51,881 nt of DNA from Caulobacter vibrioides (GTDB lineage Bacteria > Pseudomonadota > Alphaproteobacteria > Caulobacterales > Caulobacteraceae), in NCBI GenBank assembly GCA_001449105.1, contig LNIY01000086.1, positions 1-51,881 on the forward strand, written 5' to 3'. Each line of letters starts with the position of its first letter. The stretch's first letter is position 1. The notes under the pieces were generated by a model. That model had not been told where the DNA came from and searched no databases. It saw only the letters and a program-made list of their open reading frames with translations. The translations under genes and the position numbers were made by a program. This document shows, piece by piece, positions 26,630-35,152 of this stretch.

Positions 26630-27982
26630 TCAGGCCGCCAGTCCCGCCAGGATCGACGGCTTCACCTTCAGATCGGTGTCGCTGAACACCAGGTCCTCGC
26701 GGCCGAAGTACTCGTGCTGGCGGCCGGCGCACCAGTCGGTGGTGACGATGGTCAGGTGGGTCTTGTCGGGACGGGTCGGGCCGCTGGCGTAGGCGAAGTC
26801 GCCGGTCAGCCTGTCGAACGCAAAGCCCCGGTCCTGGTCGGTGCGGGTCAGGATGTCGGCCAGGACCTTCGCGTCGACCTGAGCCTTCACGATCTTGCCG
26901 TCGAAGCGCACCACCGCGTCGTAGGCGTAGCGGGAGAGGTCGCCGGCCGGCAGGCCCATGCCCAGGGTCGTGTGGCCCATGAAGCCGATGTCGGCGCCGG
27001 CCGCCCTGGCCATCAGGCCGGCGACATGGCGGCCGGTGTCGCCCAGCGACAGCGCCTTGGGGACCTTGGCGACCACCGCCCGCTCCTCGGGCGTCAGGGT
27101 GGCGGCGAGCGTGTCCCTGACCTGGCGGGCCAGGGCCGGGTCGGCGGGGCCGCGCGGATCGACGACGACGCGGGATATGCGGATCGGATCGGCCTTGCGG
27201 GCGCGGTCGATGCTGGCGACCGTCAGGGGCCGGCCCCAGGCGCCGGTGTGGACGTAGCGGCTGGTTCCTTGCACGTGCTCGACCGTCAGGTGGTTGTGGC
27301 CGCCCAGGAACAGGGTGCGCTCGGGCAGGCCCGCCAGCAGCGGACGGTCGGCGGGCAGGCCCGCATGGCTCATCACCACAAGCATGCCGTCGTCGGGCGG
27401 CGAGGTCGGCAGGTTGGCCTGGGCCCACGGCGTCGGGGCCGGGATAGCGAGGTCGGGGCGGATGGCCTTGGGATAGGTGTCGATCGAGTTGGTGGCCCAG
27501 CCGATCAGGTGGACCGGGAAACCGAGGTCGAGCGTGGCGCGCGATGAGGCTGCCGGGCGGCCCGTGCGCTTGTCGACGATATTGCTGATGACGGTGATGC
27601 CGAGCGCTCGGGCGCGGTCGGCGGCGGCGGCGATGTCCTCGACCAGGTCGGCGTCGTGGTTGCCGATGTTGATCACCGTCGGGGCCAGCTTGGCGACCGC
27701 TTCCAGGAACGCCCAGTCGAGGAGGCCGTCGGTGCGCTTGGCCACCACGTTGCCGGCCTCGAACAGGTCGCCGTTCAGCAGGATCAGGCTGGGGGCTGCG
27801 TCGCGGCGCACGATGCGGCGCATGGCCTCAAGCAGGGCCGGGGTGATCCCGTAGGCCGAGTGCAGGTCCGACAGCATCAGCACCTTGGCCCGGCCCGTGG
27901 CCGCGCCCGCGTTCGGGCCGAAGGCCAGGGTCATGGCCGCGGCCGCGCCGCCCAGCACCGTGCGCCGATTGAAACCGTTCAT
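26630..27982 (-). CDS. Tat-exported metallophosphatase, 5'-nucleotidase/UDP-sugar hydrolase-like
   Basis: 450 residues. NRRTVLGGAAAAMTLAFG is a twin-arginine signal, so the enzyme folds in the cytoplasm and is exported. The calcineurin-like domain has LMLSDLHSAYG (D-H metal ligands), LNGDLFEAGN, NIGNHDAD, MSHAGLPAD and LGGHNHL. A C-terminal 5'-nucleotidase-like domain from about residue 290 shows HTTLGMGLPAGDLSRYAYD. Likely substrates are nucleotides or other phosphate esters in the periplasm. The stop is 2 bp beyond the composite repeat. Confidence 0.88.
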   Translation of the reverse strand: MNGFNRRTVLGGAAAAMTLAFGPNAGAATGRAKVLMLSDLHSAYGITPALLEAMRRIVRRDAAPSLILLNGDLFEAGNVVAKRTDGLLDWAFLEAVAKLAPTVINIGNHDADLVEDIAAAADRARALGITVISNIVDKRTGRPAASSRATLDLGFPVHLIGWATNSIDTYPKAIRPDLAIPAPTPWAQANLPTSPPDDGMLVVMSHAGLPADRPLLAGLPERTLFLGGHNHLTVEHVQGTSRYVHTGAWGRPLTVASIDRARKADPIRISRVVVDPRGPADPALARQVRDTLAATLTPEERAVVAKVPKALSLGDTGRHVAGLMARAAGADIGFMGHTTLGMGLPAGDLSRYAYDAVVRFDGKIVKAQVDAKVLADILTRTDQDRGFAFDRLTGDFAYASGPTRPDKTHLTIVTTDWCAGRQHEYFGREDLVFSDTDLKVKPSILAGLAA

Positions 27983-28056
27983 GCCCGCCTGCCTCCAGGG
28001 AAAGTCGCGCCTTGCCTAGACCGCTCCAGGCAAGGCGCCAACCGGGCTTTGGATGG

Positions 28057-29055
28057 TCAGCGTTCGCTGTCGAGGTGGGCCATCATCGCCGGGGCGTAGC
28101 GCTCGCCGGCCGCCGCGCCCCTGGGCGCCGCCGCCTCGATGGCCGCCAGGTCGTCCGCCGTCAGGACGGCGTCGATCGCGCCGAGCGCCTCGGCCAGGCG
28201 GTCGCGGCGACGGGCACCGACGAGCGGAATGATGTCGTCGCCGCGCGAAGCGACCCAGGCGATGGCGATCTGGGCGACGCTGACGCCCCGCGCCAGGGCC
28301 ACGGCCCTCAGCGCCTCGACCAGCGCCAGGTTGCGATCGAGGTTCTCGCCCTGGAAGCGGGGGGAGTGGCCCCGGAAGTCACGGGCCCCTCGTCCGGCGT
28401 CCTTGCTCCAGTGGCCGCTGATCAGGCCGCGCGACAGCACGCCGTAGGCGGTCAGGCCGATGCCCAGCTCGCGAAGGGTCGGCAGGATGGCGTCCTCGAT
28501 CCCGCGCGAGATCAGCGAATACTCGATCTGCAGGTCGCAGATCGGGGCGACGGCGGCGGCGCGGCGGATGGTCTCGGCCCCGACCTCCGACAGGCCGATA
28601 TGGCGGATGTAGCCGGCGTCGCGCAGCTCGACGAGCGCGCCGATGGTGTCCTCGATCGGCACGTCGGGATCCAGGCGCGAGGGACGGTAGACGTCGATGT
28701 GGTCCACCCGCAGGCGACGCAGCGAGTAGGCGACGAAATTCTTGATCGCCTTGGGACGGCTGTCGAAGCCCAGGAACGCGCCGCCCGGACCGCGCAGGGC
28801 GCCGAACTTGACGCTGATAACGGCCTTGTCGCGGTCCTGGCCCTGCAAGGCCTCGGCGATCAGCATCTCGTTGTGGCCCATGCCGTAGAAGTCGCCGGTG
28901 TCGAGCAGGGTGATCCCCGCCTCCATGGCGGCGTGGATGGTGGCGATGGCCTCGTCGCGGTCGGCAGGACCGTAGAGGTCGTCGGACATGCCCATGCAGC
29001 CGAGGCCGAGGGCCGAGACGGCGGGACCGGCGTTGCCGAGCTTGAGCGTGCGCAT
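28057..29055 (-). CDS. Aldo/keto reductase
   Basis: 332 residues, a TIM barrel. LGLGCMGMSDDLYGPADRDEA and LLDTGDFYGMGHNEMLIAEAL hold the catalytic Asp and Tyr; VISVKFGAL supplies the Lys. The fourth tetrad residue, usually His in QPHRxD, is Ser here (YRPSRLDPDVPIEDT), as in a subgroup related to pyridoxal reductases. NADPH-binding residues are near SRGLISGHWS and QIAIAWVASRG. Divergent from a LysR gene that probably controls it. Confidence 0.9.
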   Translation of the reverse strand: MRTLKLGNAGPAVSALGLGCMGMSDDLYGPADRDEAIATIHAAMEAGITLLDTGDFYGMGHNEMLIAEALQGQDRDKAVISVKFGALRGPGGAFLGFDSRPKAIKNFVAYSLRRLRVDHIDVYRPSRLDPDVPIEDTIGALVELRDAGYIRHIGLSEVGAETIRRAAAVAPICDLQIEYSLISRGIEDAILPTLRELGIGLTAYGVLSRGLISGHWSKDAGRGARDFRGHSPRFQGENLDRNLALVEALRAVALARGVSVAQIAIAWVASRGDDIIPLVGARRRDRLAEALGAIDAVLTADDLAAIEAAAPRGAAAGERYAPAMMAHLDSER

Positions 29056-29145
29056 GGCGGATCTCCTTGGGTGGGCGGCGTCCCGATCGATGGAGGGGGA
29101 GAACGCTGCGGGTGTTGGACGAGCCGACTATGACCTCGCGCGACC

Positions 29146-29194
29146 TGTGCGATAATCCGGCCAGCGGCGCACGGGTCGTTCGGAATTTCGCACA
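29146..29194. promoter_or_regulatory. Candidate LysR operator between aldo/keto reductase and LysR genes
   Basis: TGTGCGA (29146-29152) and TCGCACA (29188-29194) form a perfect inverted repeat spanning 49 bp, about the footprint of a LysR tetramer. The right half touches the LysR start codon at 29195. Confidence 0.45.
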
Positions 29195-30094
29195 ATGGCC
29201 AGTCCCGACCTCGCCGATCTCGACGCCTTCGCCGCCGTGGCGCGCGCCAGGAGCTTTCGCGGCGCGGCCGTGGGGCGCGGGGTGTCGCCATCATCGCTGA
29301 GCGAGGCGGTTCGGCGGCTGGAGGCGGCCCTGGGCGTGCGCCTGCTCAACCGCACGACCCGCAGCGTCACGCCCACCGAAGCCGGCGGGCGGCTGCTGGA
29401 ACGCCTGGCCCCGGCCCTCGCCGACGTGGCCGGCGCCCTGGACGCGGTGAACCAGTTCCGCGACAGCCCGACCGGCACGCTCAAGCTCAACGTGCCGATC
29501 GTGGTGGCCCGCCTCGTCCTGCCCGACATCGTCGGCCCGTTCCTGAAGGCCAATCCGGGGATCACCCTGGAGATCACCGCCGAGGACACCTTCGTCGACG
29601 TGCTGGCGGCCGGGGCCGACGCCGGAGTGCGCTACGGCGAGCGGCTGGAGAAGGACATGATCGCCGTGCCCCTGTCGGGTCCGCAGCGCTACCAGGCGGC
29701 TGCCTCGCCGGCGTTCCTCGCCCGCCATGGCGTGCCGCGCCATCCCCGCGACCTGTTGTCGCTGCCGTGCATCCGGCACCGGTTTTCCAGCGGCGCGCTG
29801 ATCGTCATGGAGTTCGAGAAGGACGGCGAGATCGTGCGCATCGCCCCGGACGGCCCGTTGATCAGCTCGTCGATGGAGCTGGAGCTGCGGGCCGCCGAGG
29901 AGGGCCTGGGGATCATCGCCAGTTTCGAGGGATTCCTTGCGCCGGCGGTGGCCGCGGGCCGCCTCGTACCGATCCTGGAGGACTGGAACCCGCCGTTCGA
30001 GGGCCCCTTCCTCTACTATCCCAGCCGCCGCCACATGCCCGCGCCGCTGCGGGCCTTCATCGATTTCATCCGGGCCCGACGGCCGGAAACCTGA
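29195..30094 (+). CDS. LysR-family transcriptional regulator
   Basis: 299 residues. The winged helix-turn-helix spans residues 5-64: LADLDAFAAVARARSFRGAA, VSPSSLSEAVRRLEAALGVR, LLNRTTRSVTPTEAG. The effector domain shows GTLKLNVPIVVARLVLP and VRYGERLEKDMIAVPLSG, the CrgA/AaeR-like branch. No Shine-Dalgarno is visible because the predicted operator half-site occupies that place; translation might be leaderless. It likely regulates itself and the aldo/keto reductase. Confidence 0.93.
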   Translation: MASPDLADLDAFAAVARARSFRGAAVGRGVSPSSLSEAVRRLEAALGVRLLNRTTRSVTPTEAGGRLLERLAPALADVAGALDAVNQFRDSPTGTLKLNVPIVVARLVLPDIVGPFLKANPGITLEITAEDTFVDVLAAGADAGVRYGERLEKDMIAVPLSGPQRYQAAASPAFLARHGVPRHPRDLLSLPCIRHRFSSGALIVMEFEKDGEIVRIAPDGPLISSSMELELRAAEEGLGIIASFEGFLAPAVAAGRLVPILEDWNPPFEGPFLYYPSRRHMPAPLRAFIDFIRARRPET

Positions 30095-30187
30095 TTTTTT
30101 CCAGGAAAACTAATTTTCTAGATCGTTTGCCGCCTGTTCACCGTCCCCTGCCATGCTCGACCGCGAAAGAACCAGGGGGCCTAGCCG

Positions 30188-32053
30188 ATGAACGTCCGCA
30201 GCCGCACCGCCGCCCGACAGGGCGGGGCGCTCGCCCGCGCCGCTGCCCGCCTTCGCGGCTTCCGATCCGACCGTCGCGGCGCCATCGCCGTCTGGGTGGC
30301 GCTGAGCCTGATCCCCCTCTGCCTGCTGATCTTCGGCTTCTTCGACCTCAGCCGCGCCAGCATCGAGCATCGCCGCCTGCAGGACTCGCTGGACGCCGCC
30401 ACGCTGATCGCCGCCCGCTCGACGGCCACCGACACCGCGACCCTGACCACGATGGGCAAGGCCGCCCTGGCCTCGGAACTGGGCAAGTCGATCACGTCCG
30501 CCAGCTTCGTCGGGTCGACCAACGGCAAGCAGGTCACCGGCACCGCCAGCGTCACCATCGACACGATCATCCTGGGCATGATCGGCAAGAACACGCTGAC
30601 CGTCGGCGCCCAGTCCGTGGTCGTGCGCGCCGCCAACAACCTGGAAATCGCCCTGGTGCTCGACATCACCGGCTCGATGTCCGGCACCCGCATCACCGAC
30701 CTGCGCACCGCCGCCACCGACCTGGTCGACATCGTCGTGCAGGACATCCAGACGCCCTACTATTCCAAGGTCTCGATCGTGCCCTACTCGATGGGCGTCA
30801 ATGTCGGGACCTACGCCGACGCCGTGCGCGGCGCCGTGCCCAGCTCGCCGCTGGCCTCGGCCGCCTGGAACACCGGCGTCAGCAAGACCGTGTCCAGCTT
30901 CACCTCGGGGACCTCGCCGACGGTCACGACCTCGGCCGCCCACGGCCTGGCGGTCAACGACTACGTGATGGTGCTTGGCTCCAACCAGACCACCATGAAC
31001 GGCAAGATCCTGAAGGTGACCTCGGTCGGCTCGACCACCAAGTTCACCGCCGCCACCCAGCCCAGCAGCTCGGTGACCGCAGGCTCCAGCGGCTCGGTCT
31101 ACAAGTGCCTCAACACCGGCTGCACCTTCGTGGTCACCACCAAGTCGACGCACGTCTTCCAGACCGGCGACCAGCTGAAGCTGGCCAGCATCACGGGCCT
31201 GACCGCGCTGAACAGCGCCACGCCGACCATCACCGGCGTCTCGGGCCTGGCCCTGACCACCAACCTGCTCGGCTCGGCCAGCACCTCCTACGCCACCACC
31301 ACGGCGGGCGCGAACGGCACGGGCTCGTGCCTGAGCACCTCGCGCAGCGACATCAGCTGCGCCAACCTCAACTTCACCAACGCCAGCGGCAGCGCCAAGT
31401 CCCTGGCGCTCAGCACCTGCGCGACCGAGCGCACGGGGACCTACGCCTATACGGACGACGCCCCGACCACCGCCCTGGTCGGCCGCAACTATCCGGCCTC
31501 GAGCAACCCCTGCCCGACCCCGACGATCACGCCGCTGACCGCCGACCGCACCGTGCTGAAGAACCAGATCGCCACCCTGGAGGACGGCGGCTCGACGGCC
31601 GGCCAGGTCGGCCTGGCCTGGGGCTGGTACATGGTGTCGCCGAACTTCAGCTACCTGTGGCCCAACGCCAGCCAGAAGCCCGCCGCCTACGGCACGGCCG
31701 AGACCATGAAGATCGTCGTGATGATGACCGACGGCGCCTTCAACACCCCCTATTGCAAGGGCGTGATCGCCAGCAACGCCGGCTCGGGCTCGGGCTCGGC
31801 CTCCGACCACATCAACTGCAACGCCACCAACGGCGACGCCACGGCCCAGGCCAAGGAGCTGTGCACCAAGATCAAGGCCAAGAACGTGGTCGTGTTCACC
31901 GTCGGTTTCGACGTCGACTCCACCGCCAAGTCGATGCTGACCACCTGCGCCACCAAGACCAGCCAGGCCTATTTCCCGGCCACCGGCGGCGAGCTGAAGA
32001 CCGCCTTCAAGTCGATCGCCCAGGAAATCTCGGCCCTGCGGATCGCCAAGTAG
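30188..32053 (+). CDS. TadE/TadG-like pilus-assembly protein with vWA domain and inserted beta modules
   Basis: 621 residues. A basic start and one membrane helix (AIAVWVALSLIPLCLLIFGF, about 37-56) with the RRGAIAV and DAATLIAA blocks mark the TadE/TadG N-terminus. The vWA domain begins near residue 152, with the MIDAS loop DITGSMS at 159-165, and resumes near 455 with VVMMTDGAFNTPYCKG (Asp515). Between them, residues 245-291 and 314-359 are two related Thr-rich modules (VTTSAAHGLAVNDYVMVLG and VVTTKSTHVFQTGDQLKLA), like the beta modules of tail or tip proteins. Cysteines at several sites suggest periplasmic disulfides. There are no other tad genes nearby. Confidence 0.86.
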   Translation: MNVRSRTAARQGGALARAAARLRGFRSDRRGAIAVWVALSLIPLCLLIFGFFDLSRASIEHRRLQDSLDAATLIAARSTATDTATLTTMGKAALASELGKSITSASFVGSTNGKQVTGTASVTIDTIILGMIGKNTLTVGAQSVVVRAANNLEIALVLDITGSMSGTRITDLRTAATDLVDIVVQDIQTPYYSKVSIVPYSMGVNVGTYADAVRGAVPSSPLASAAWNTGVSKTVSSFTSGTSPTVTTSAAHGLAVNDYVMVLGSNQTTMNGKILKVTSVGSTTKFTAATQPSSSVTAGSSGSVYKCLNTGCTFVVTTKSTHVFQTGDQLKLASITGLTALNSATPTITGVSGLALTTNLLGSASTSYATTTAGANGTGSCLSTSRSDISCANLNFTNASGSAKSLALSTCATERTGTYAYTDDAPTTALVGRNYPASSNPCPTPTITPLTADRTVLKNQIATLEDGGSTAGQVGLAWGWYMVSPNFSYLWPNASQKPAAYGTAETMKIVVMMTDGAFNTPYCKGVIASNAGSGSGSASDHINCNATNGDATAQAKELCTKIKAKNVVVFTVGFDVDSTAKSMLTTCATKTSQAYFPATGGELKTAFKSIAQEISALRIAK

Positions 32054-32090
32054 CCGGGCCGCCGGACCGGCATGAATGGCCGGCATGAAA

Positions 32091-32118
32091 AAGGCCCCGT
32101 CCGCGAGGACGGGGCCTT
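32091..32118. terminator. Bidirectional intrinsic terminator
   Basis: AAGGCCCCGTCC, loop GCGA, GGACGGGGCCTT: a perfect 12 bp stem. It lies between the convergent vWA gene (ends 32053) and 2OG oxygenase gene (ends 32146), with T-rich sequence after it on the plus strand (TCGTTTTC) and A-rich before it (GAAAAAG), so it can serve both. Confidence 0.9.
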
Positions 32119-32145
32119 CGTCGTTTTCAGGGTCTCGCCGGCCGA

Positions 32146-33081
32146 TCAGGCCAGCTTTATCTCGCGCAGGCGCTGCTGAAGGAACTCGTCGGCCGTGATC
32201 GACTCCGGATAGCGGTCCGGGTTCTCCGCCGTGACGCAGTTGGGCAGGGTCTTGATCTCGTAGTCCGACGCGAAGTGCAGGAAGAACGGCGTCGAGTAGC
32301 GCGGCAGATGGCGGCGCTCGGGCGGCGGGTTCTGCACGCGGTGGATGGTCGAGGGCAGGACGTGGTTGGTCAGGCGCTCGAGCATGTCGCCGATGTTGAT
32401 GACGATGCAGCCCGGCGGCGGGTTGATCGGCAGCCACTCGCCGTTGCGGTCCAGCAGCTCCAGACCGCCCTCTTCGGCGCCGAGCAGCAGGGTGATGGTG
32501 TTGATGTCGCCGTGGGCGCCGGCGCGCACGCCGGTGGCCTCCTGCGGGATCGGCGGATAGTGCAGCAGGCGCAGCACCGAGTTGCCGTTCTCGACGGTCG
32601 GCTTGAAGAAGTTGCGGTCGAGCTTCAGGTAGGTGGCGATGGCCTCCAGCACCTTGCCGCCCATGCTGTCGAGCGCGTTGTAGAGCCAGCTGACGTCATG
32701 CTTGAAGGCCGGGATCTCGGCCGGCCAGACGTTGTCGGCCATGGTGGCGCGGAAGCGGTGGCCGGGCGGCAGGTCGCGGCCCATGTGCCAGAATTCCTTC
32801 AGGTCGTAGTGCGTGGCGCCCTTGGCGGTCTCGACGCCGAACGGGATGTAGCCGCGCGCGCCGCCCTTGATCCCGGCGTACTGCGTCTTGGTCTCCACCG
32901 GCTGGGCGAAGAAGGCCTTGGTGTCGGAGATGGCCGCGTCGATGCGATCCTGCGGCAGGTCGTACTCCGACAGCACAGCAAAGCCATAGCGCTCGAACGA
33001 AGCGCCCAGCTCCTGGGCGAAACGCGCGAAGTCCTTGCTGTAGAGGGTGAACGAGATGGGCTCGATGGCGGATGCGGACAC
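32146..33081 (-). CDS. 2-oxoglutarate/Fe(II)-dependent oxygenase, isopenicillin N synthase family
   Basis: 311 residues. The N-terminal DIOX_N domain (ASFERYGFAVLSEYDLPQDR) is followed by the iron site: His and Asp in GAHGDINTITLLLG, distal His in STIHRVQNP, and the 2-oxoglutarate Arg in PRYSTPFFLHF. Also present is INIGDMLERLTN. The substrate is unknown; bacterial members oxidise amino acids, fatty or aromatic compounds. A perfect palindrome lies 18 bp upstream of the ATG, pointing to specific control. Confidence 0.92.
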   Translation of the reverse strand: MSASAIEPISFTLYSKDFARFAQELGASFERYGFAVLSEYDLPQDRIDAAISDTKAFFAQPVETKTQYAGIKGGARGYIPFGVETAKGATHYDLKEFWHMGRDLPPGHRFRATMADNVWPAEIPAFKHDVSWLYNALDSMGGKVLEAIATYLKLDRNFFKPTVENGNSVLRLLHYPPIPQEATGVRAGAHGDINTITLLLGAEEGGLELLDRNGEWLPINPPPGCIVINIGDMLERLTNHVLPSTIHRVQNPPPERRHLPRYSTPFFLHFASDYEIKTLPNCVTAENPDRYPESITADEFLQQRLREIKLA

Positions 33082-33098
33082 GTTTGGCCTTCGCGGGT

Positions 33099-33118
33099 TA
33101 GTAAGACGGGCCTTACTA
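33099..33118. promoter_or_regulatory. Perfect inverted repeat upstream of the 2OG oxygenase
   Basis: TAGTAAG and CTTACTA flank ACGGGC. The arms match at all seven positions, and their TTACT/AGTAA form resembles operators of TetR-family repressors. It starts 18 bp before the ATG at 33081. No regulator gene is adjacent, so the binding protein would be encoded elsewhere. Confidence 0.55.
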
Positions 33119-33246
33119 CACCCAACAGGCGGCGGAACGAAGGCCGTTCATTCCACGCTCATCTGGTTTGTCGGAACTTGACTATAAACGGGCGCGTTTG
33201 CCCGGCTTGAGCTACCTTCGGCACGACCAACGACAGGATCCCGGCC

Positions 33247-33939
33247 ATGATGACCAAGAAGACCGCGTTCCGCGCCGCCGCCCTCGGCGCCCTCCTGATC
33301 GGCGCTGGCGCGATGACGGCCTGCACCACCACCGACCCGTACACGGGCATGCCGGTGCGCAACAACACCGGCACCGGCGCCCTGGCGGGAGCGGCGGGCG
33401 GCGCCCTGCTGGGCTACCTGACCAACACCAACAAGGGCGAGCAGGGCCGCAAGAACGCGCTGATCGGCGCGGGCATCGGCGCCCTGGCCGGCGGCGCGGT
33501 CGGCAACTACATGGACCGCCAGCAGGCCGACTTCCGCCGCAGCCTGGAAGGCTCGGGCGTCGCCATCCGCCGCAACGGCGACCAGATCGTGCTGGTCATG
33601 CCCAGCGACGTGACCTTCGCCGTCGACAAGTCGGACGTGCAGCCGCAGTTCACCCGCGTGCTCGACGACGTGGCCCGCACCCTGAACGCCTATCCGCAGA
33701 CCACCATCGACGTGGTCGGCCACGCCGACAGCACCGGTCCGGACGACTACAACCAGGCCCTGTCGGAACGCCGCGCCGGCTCGGTGGCGGGCTACCTGAC
33801 CGGTCCCGGCCGCGTGCTGCCCGACCGCGTGTTCGTGGCCGGCCAGGGCGAGCGCCAGCCGATCGCCTCCAACGACACCGCCGAGGGCCGCGCCCAGAAC
33901 CGCCGGGTCGAGATCATCCTGCGCCCGCTCACCCAGTAA
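33247..33939 (+). CDS. OmpA-family lipoprotein (YiaD-like)
   Basis: 230 residues. MMTKKTAFRAAALGALLIG continues to lipobox MTAC (Cys26). Residues 52-105 are a glycine-zipper segment (ALAGAAGGALLGYLTNTNKG, ALIGAGIGALAGGAVGNYMD). The C-terminal OmpA domain has FAVDKSDVQPQFTRVLDDVA, TTIDVVGHADSTGPDDYNQALSERRA and NRRVEIILRPL, which binds peptidoglycan. It likely links the outer membrane to the wall. The Shine-Dalgarno is weak (AGGATC). Confidence 0.93.
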   Translation: MMTKKTAFRAAALGALLIGAGAMTACTTTDPYTGMPVRNNTGTGALAGAAGGALLGYLTNTNKGEQGRKNALIGAGIGALAGGAVGNYMDRQQADFRRSLEGSGVAIRRNGDQIVLVMPSDVTFAVDKSDVQPQFTRVLDDVARTLNAYPQTTIDVVGHADSTGPDDYNQALSERRAGSVAGYLTGPGRVLPDRVFVAGQGERQPIASNDTAEGRAQNRRVEIILRPLTQ

Positions 33940-33961
33940 CGGACGCGGCGGGATCGCTCTT

Positions 33962-33999
33962 GAAGGGGCGGGGCGGCTTGACCAGCGGCCCCGCCCTTC
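33962..33999 (+). terminator. Probable terminator after the OmpA-like gene
   Basis: GAAGGGGCGGGGC and GCCCCGCCCTTC pair with one bulged G around a 13-base loop. The following sequence, GCTTTA, is only a weak T-tract. The hairpin overlaps the predicted promoter of the next gene. Confidence 0.5.
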
Positions 34000-34007
34000 G
34001 CTTTACA
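33978..34007 (+). promoter_or_regulatory. Candidate leaderless promoter for the ProXp-type gene
   Basis: TTGACCA (33978-33984), 15 bp, GCTTTACA (34000-34007), then 7 nt to the ATG at 34015. The spacing predicts a transcript that begins at or next to the start codon, and there is no Shine-Dalgarno (GGGTCCC). Confidence 0.45.
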
Positions 34008-34014
34008 GGGTCCC

Positions 34015-34521
34015 ATGAAGACCCGCGCCGACCTCATCGCCTTCTTCGACGCCCACGACGTCGATCATTCCACCCTCGACCACCCGCCGGTGTTCCGCGT
34101 CGAGGAGGGGCTGGAGATCAAGAAGGCCCTGCCCGGCGGCCACACCAAGAACCTGTTCCTCAAGGACGCCAAGGGCCAGCTGTGGCTGATCTCGGCGCTC
34201 GGCGAGACGACGATCGACCTGAAGAAGCTGCACCACGTGATCGGCTCGGGACGGCTGTCGTTCGGCCCCGAGGCGATGATGGTCGAGACCCTGGGCGTCA
34301 CGCCCGGCTCGGTCACCGCCTTCGGCCTGATCAACGACGGCGAGCGCCGGATCCGCTTCGTGCTCGACAAGGCGCTGAGCCAGGCCGATCCGGTGAACTT
34401 CCACCCGCTGAAGAACGACGCCACCACCGCCGTCAGCCAGGCCGGCTTCCGCCGCTTCCTGGCCGCGCTGGGGATCGAGCCGATGATCGTCGACTTCGAG
34501 GCGATGGCCGTCGTCGGCTAG
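34015..34521 (+). CDS. Prolyl-tRNA editing protein, ProXp/YbaK family
   Basis: 168 residues, single INS-like domain with no synthetase. [22 protein letters not shown], the Lys-containing [30 protein letters not shown] and [10 protein letters not shown] are the family blocks. Members remove mis-attached amino acids from tRNA-Pro; a Caulobacter crescentus member, ProXp-ala, is known to deacylate Ala-tRNA-Pro, and this sequence fits that type. It acts in the cytoplasm with prolyl-tRNA synthetase. Confidence 0.88.
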   Translation: MKTRADLIAFFDAHDVDHSTLDHPPVFRVEEGLEIKKALPGGHTKNLFLKDAKGQLWLISALGETTIDLKKLHHVIGSGRLSFGPEAMMVETLGVTPGSVTAFGLINDGERRIRFVLDKALSQADPVNFHPLKNDATTAVSQAGFRRFLAALGIEPMIVDFEAMAVVG

Positions 34522-34530
34522 CGCCCGATT

Positions 34531-35004
34531 CTAGCGCTGGGGCCCCACGCGGAAACGCAGGCACGCGCCGCGAGCGCGCACGGTCGGCTCGCCGGTGCAG
34601 TCCAGATCGACCGTGGCCGGGCGCAACGCCGTCAGCTTGCGGCCCGCCGGCGCCGTCAGGCAGTCGGCGAGCGTCTTGGCCATCTTCTCCAGCTCGACAT
34701 AGTGGGTCGCCCGGGCGTAGCCGTCCCACAGCACCGTCCGCGCCTCGTCCGGCGTCGAGGGCGAACCGGCCAGCACCGCGTACATATAGATCTGCCCGTC
34801 GGTCTCGTCGGCCGGCCAGAAGAACACCGCCTCGTGGCTGTCGGCCGGCGGGGTCGAGCCGATGAAGGCGTACAGCGGCTCGCACCCCATCGCCTTCGCC
34901 GGTCCGGCCGGAGCGGGCGCCGGTTGAGCCGTCGCGCTCCCCAGGCCGAGCGCCGTCGCCAGGGCCAGGCCCGCAAGCACGCGCGATACGAAACGATGGA
35001 TCAT
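34531..35004 (-). CDS. Secreted protein of unknown function
   Basis: 157 residues. Residues 1-26 form a signal peptide (IHRFVSRVLAGLALATALGL then ATAQ). The mature part starts with a Pro/Ala spacer and contains CEPLYAFIGSTPPADSHEAV, then FFWPADETDGQIYMYAVLAG, and four cysteines (CEPL, DCLT, DCTG, ACLR) that could form two disulfides. I do not recognise the family. It is divergent from the YbbN gene (148 bp) and convergent with the ProXp gene (9 bp). Confidence 0.68.
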   Translation of the reverse strand: MIHRFVSRVLAGLALATALGLGSATAQPAPAPAGPAKAMGCEPLYAFIGSTPPADSHEAVFFWPADETDGQIYMYAVLAGSPSTPDEARTVLWDGYARATHYVELEKMAKTLADCLTAPAGRKLTALRPATVDLDCTGEPTVRARGACLRFRVGPQR

Positions 35005-35152
35005 GTCGGTCCTGGCGGAACGCCCCGAACGGGCGGCGCACCATCGCCGCCAAACGCCTTCACAGCAAGAAGGCGCAGCCCCCGATTGCGAACTGCCTCG
35101 CCAAGGACCATCTTGCGGCGCTGAGCGTCCGCGCACGAGAGAAGAAGCAGTC

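Noticed and set aside
30110..32437. 775-codon minus-strand frame opposite the vWA gene
   Set aside because: Shadow frame; it would cross the bidirectional terminator at 32091-32118 and has no domain.
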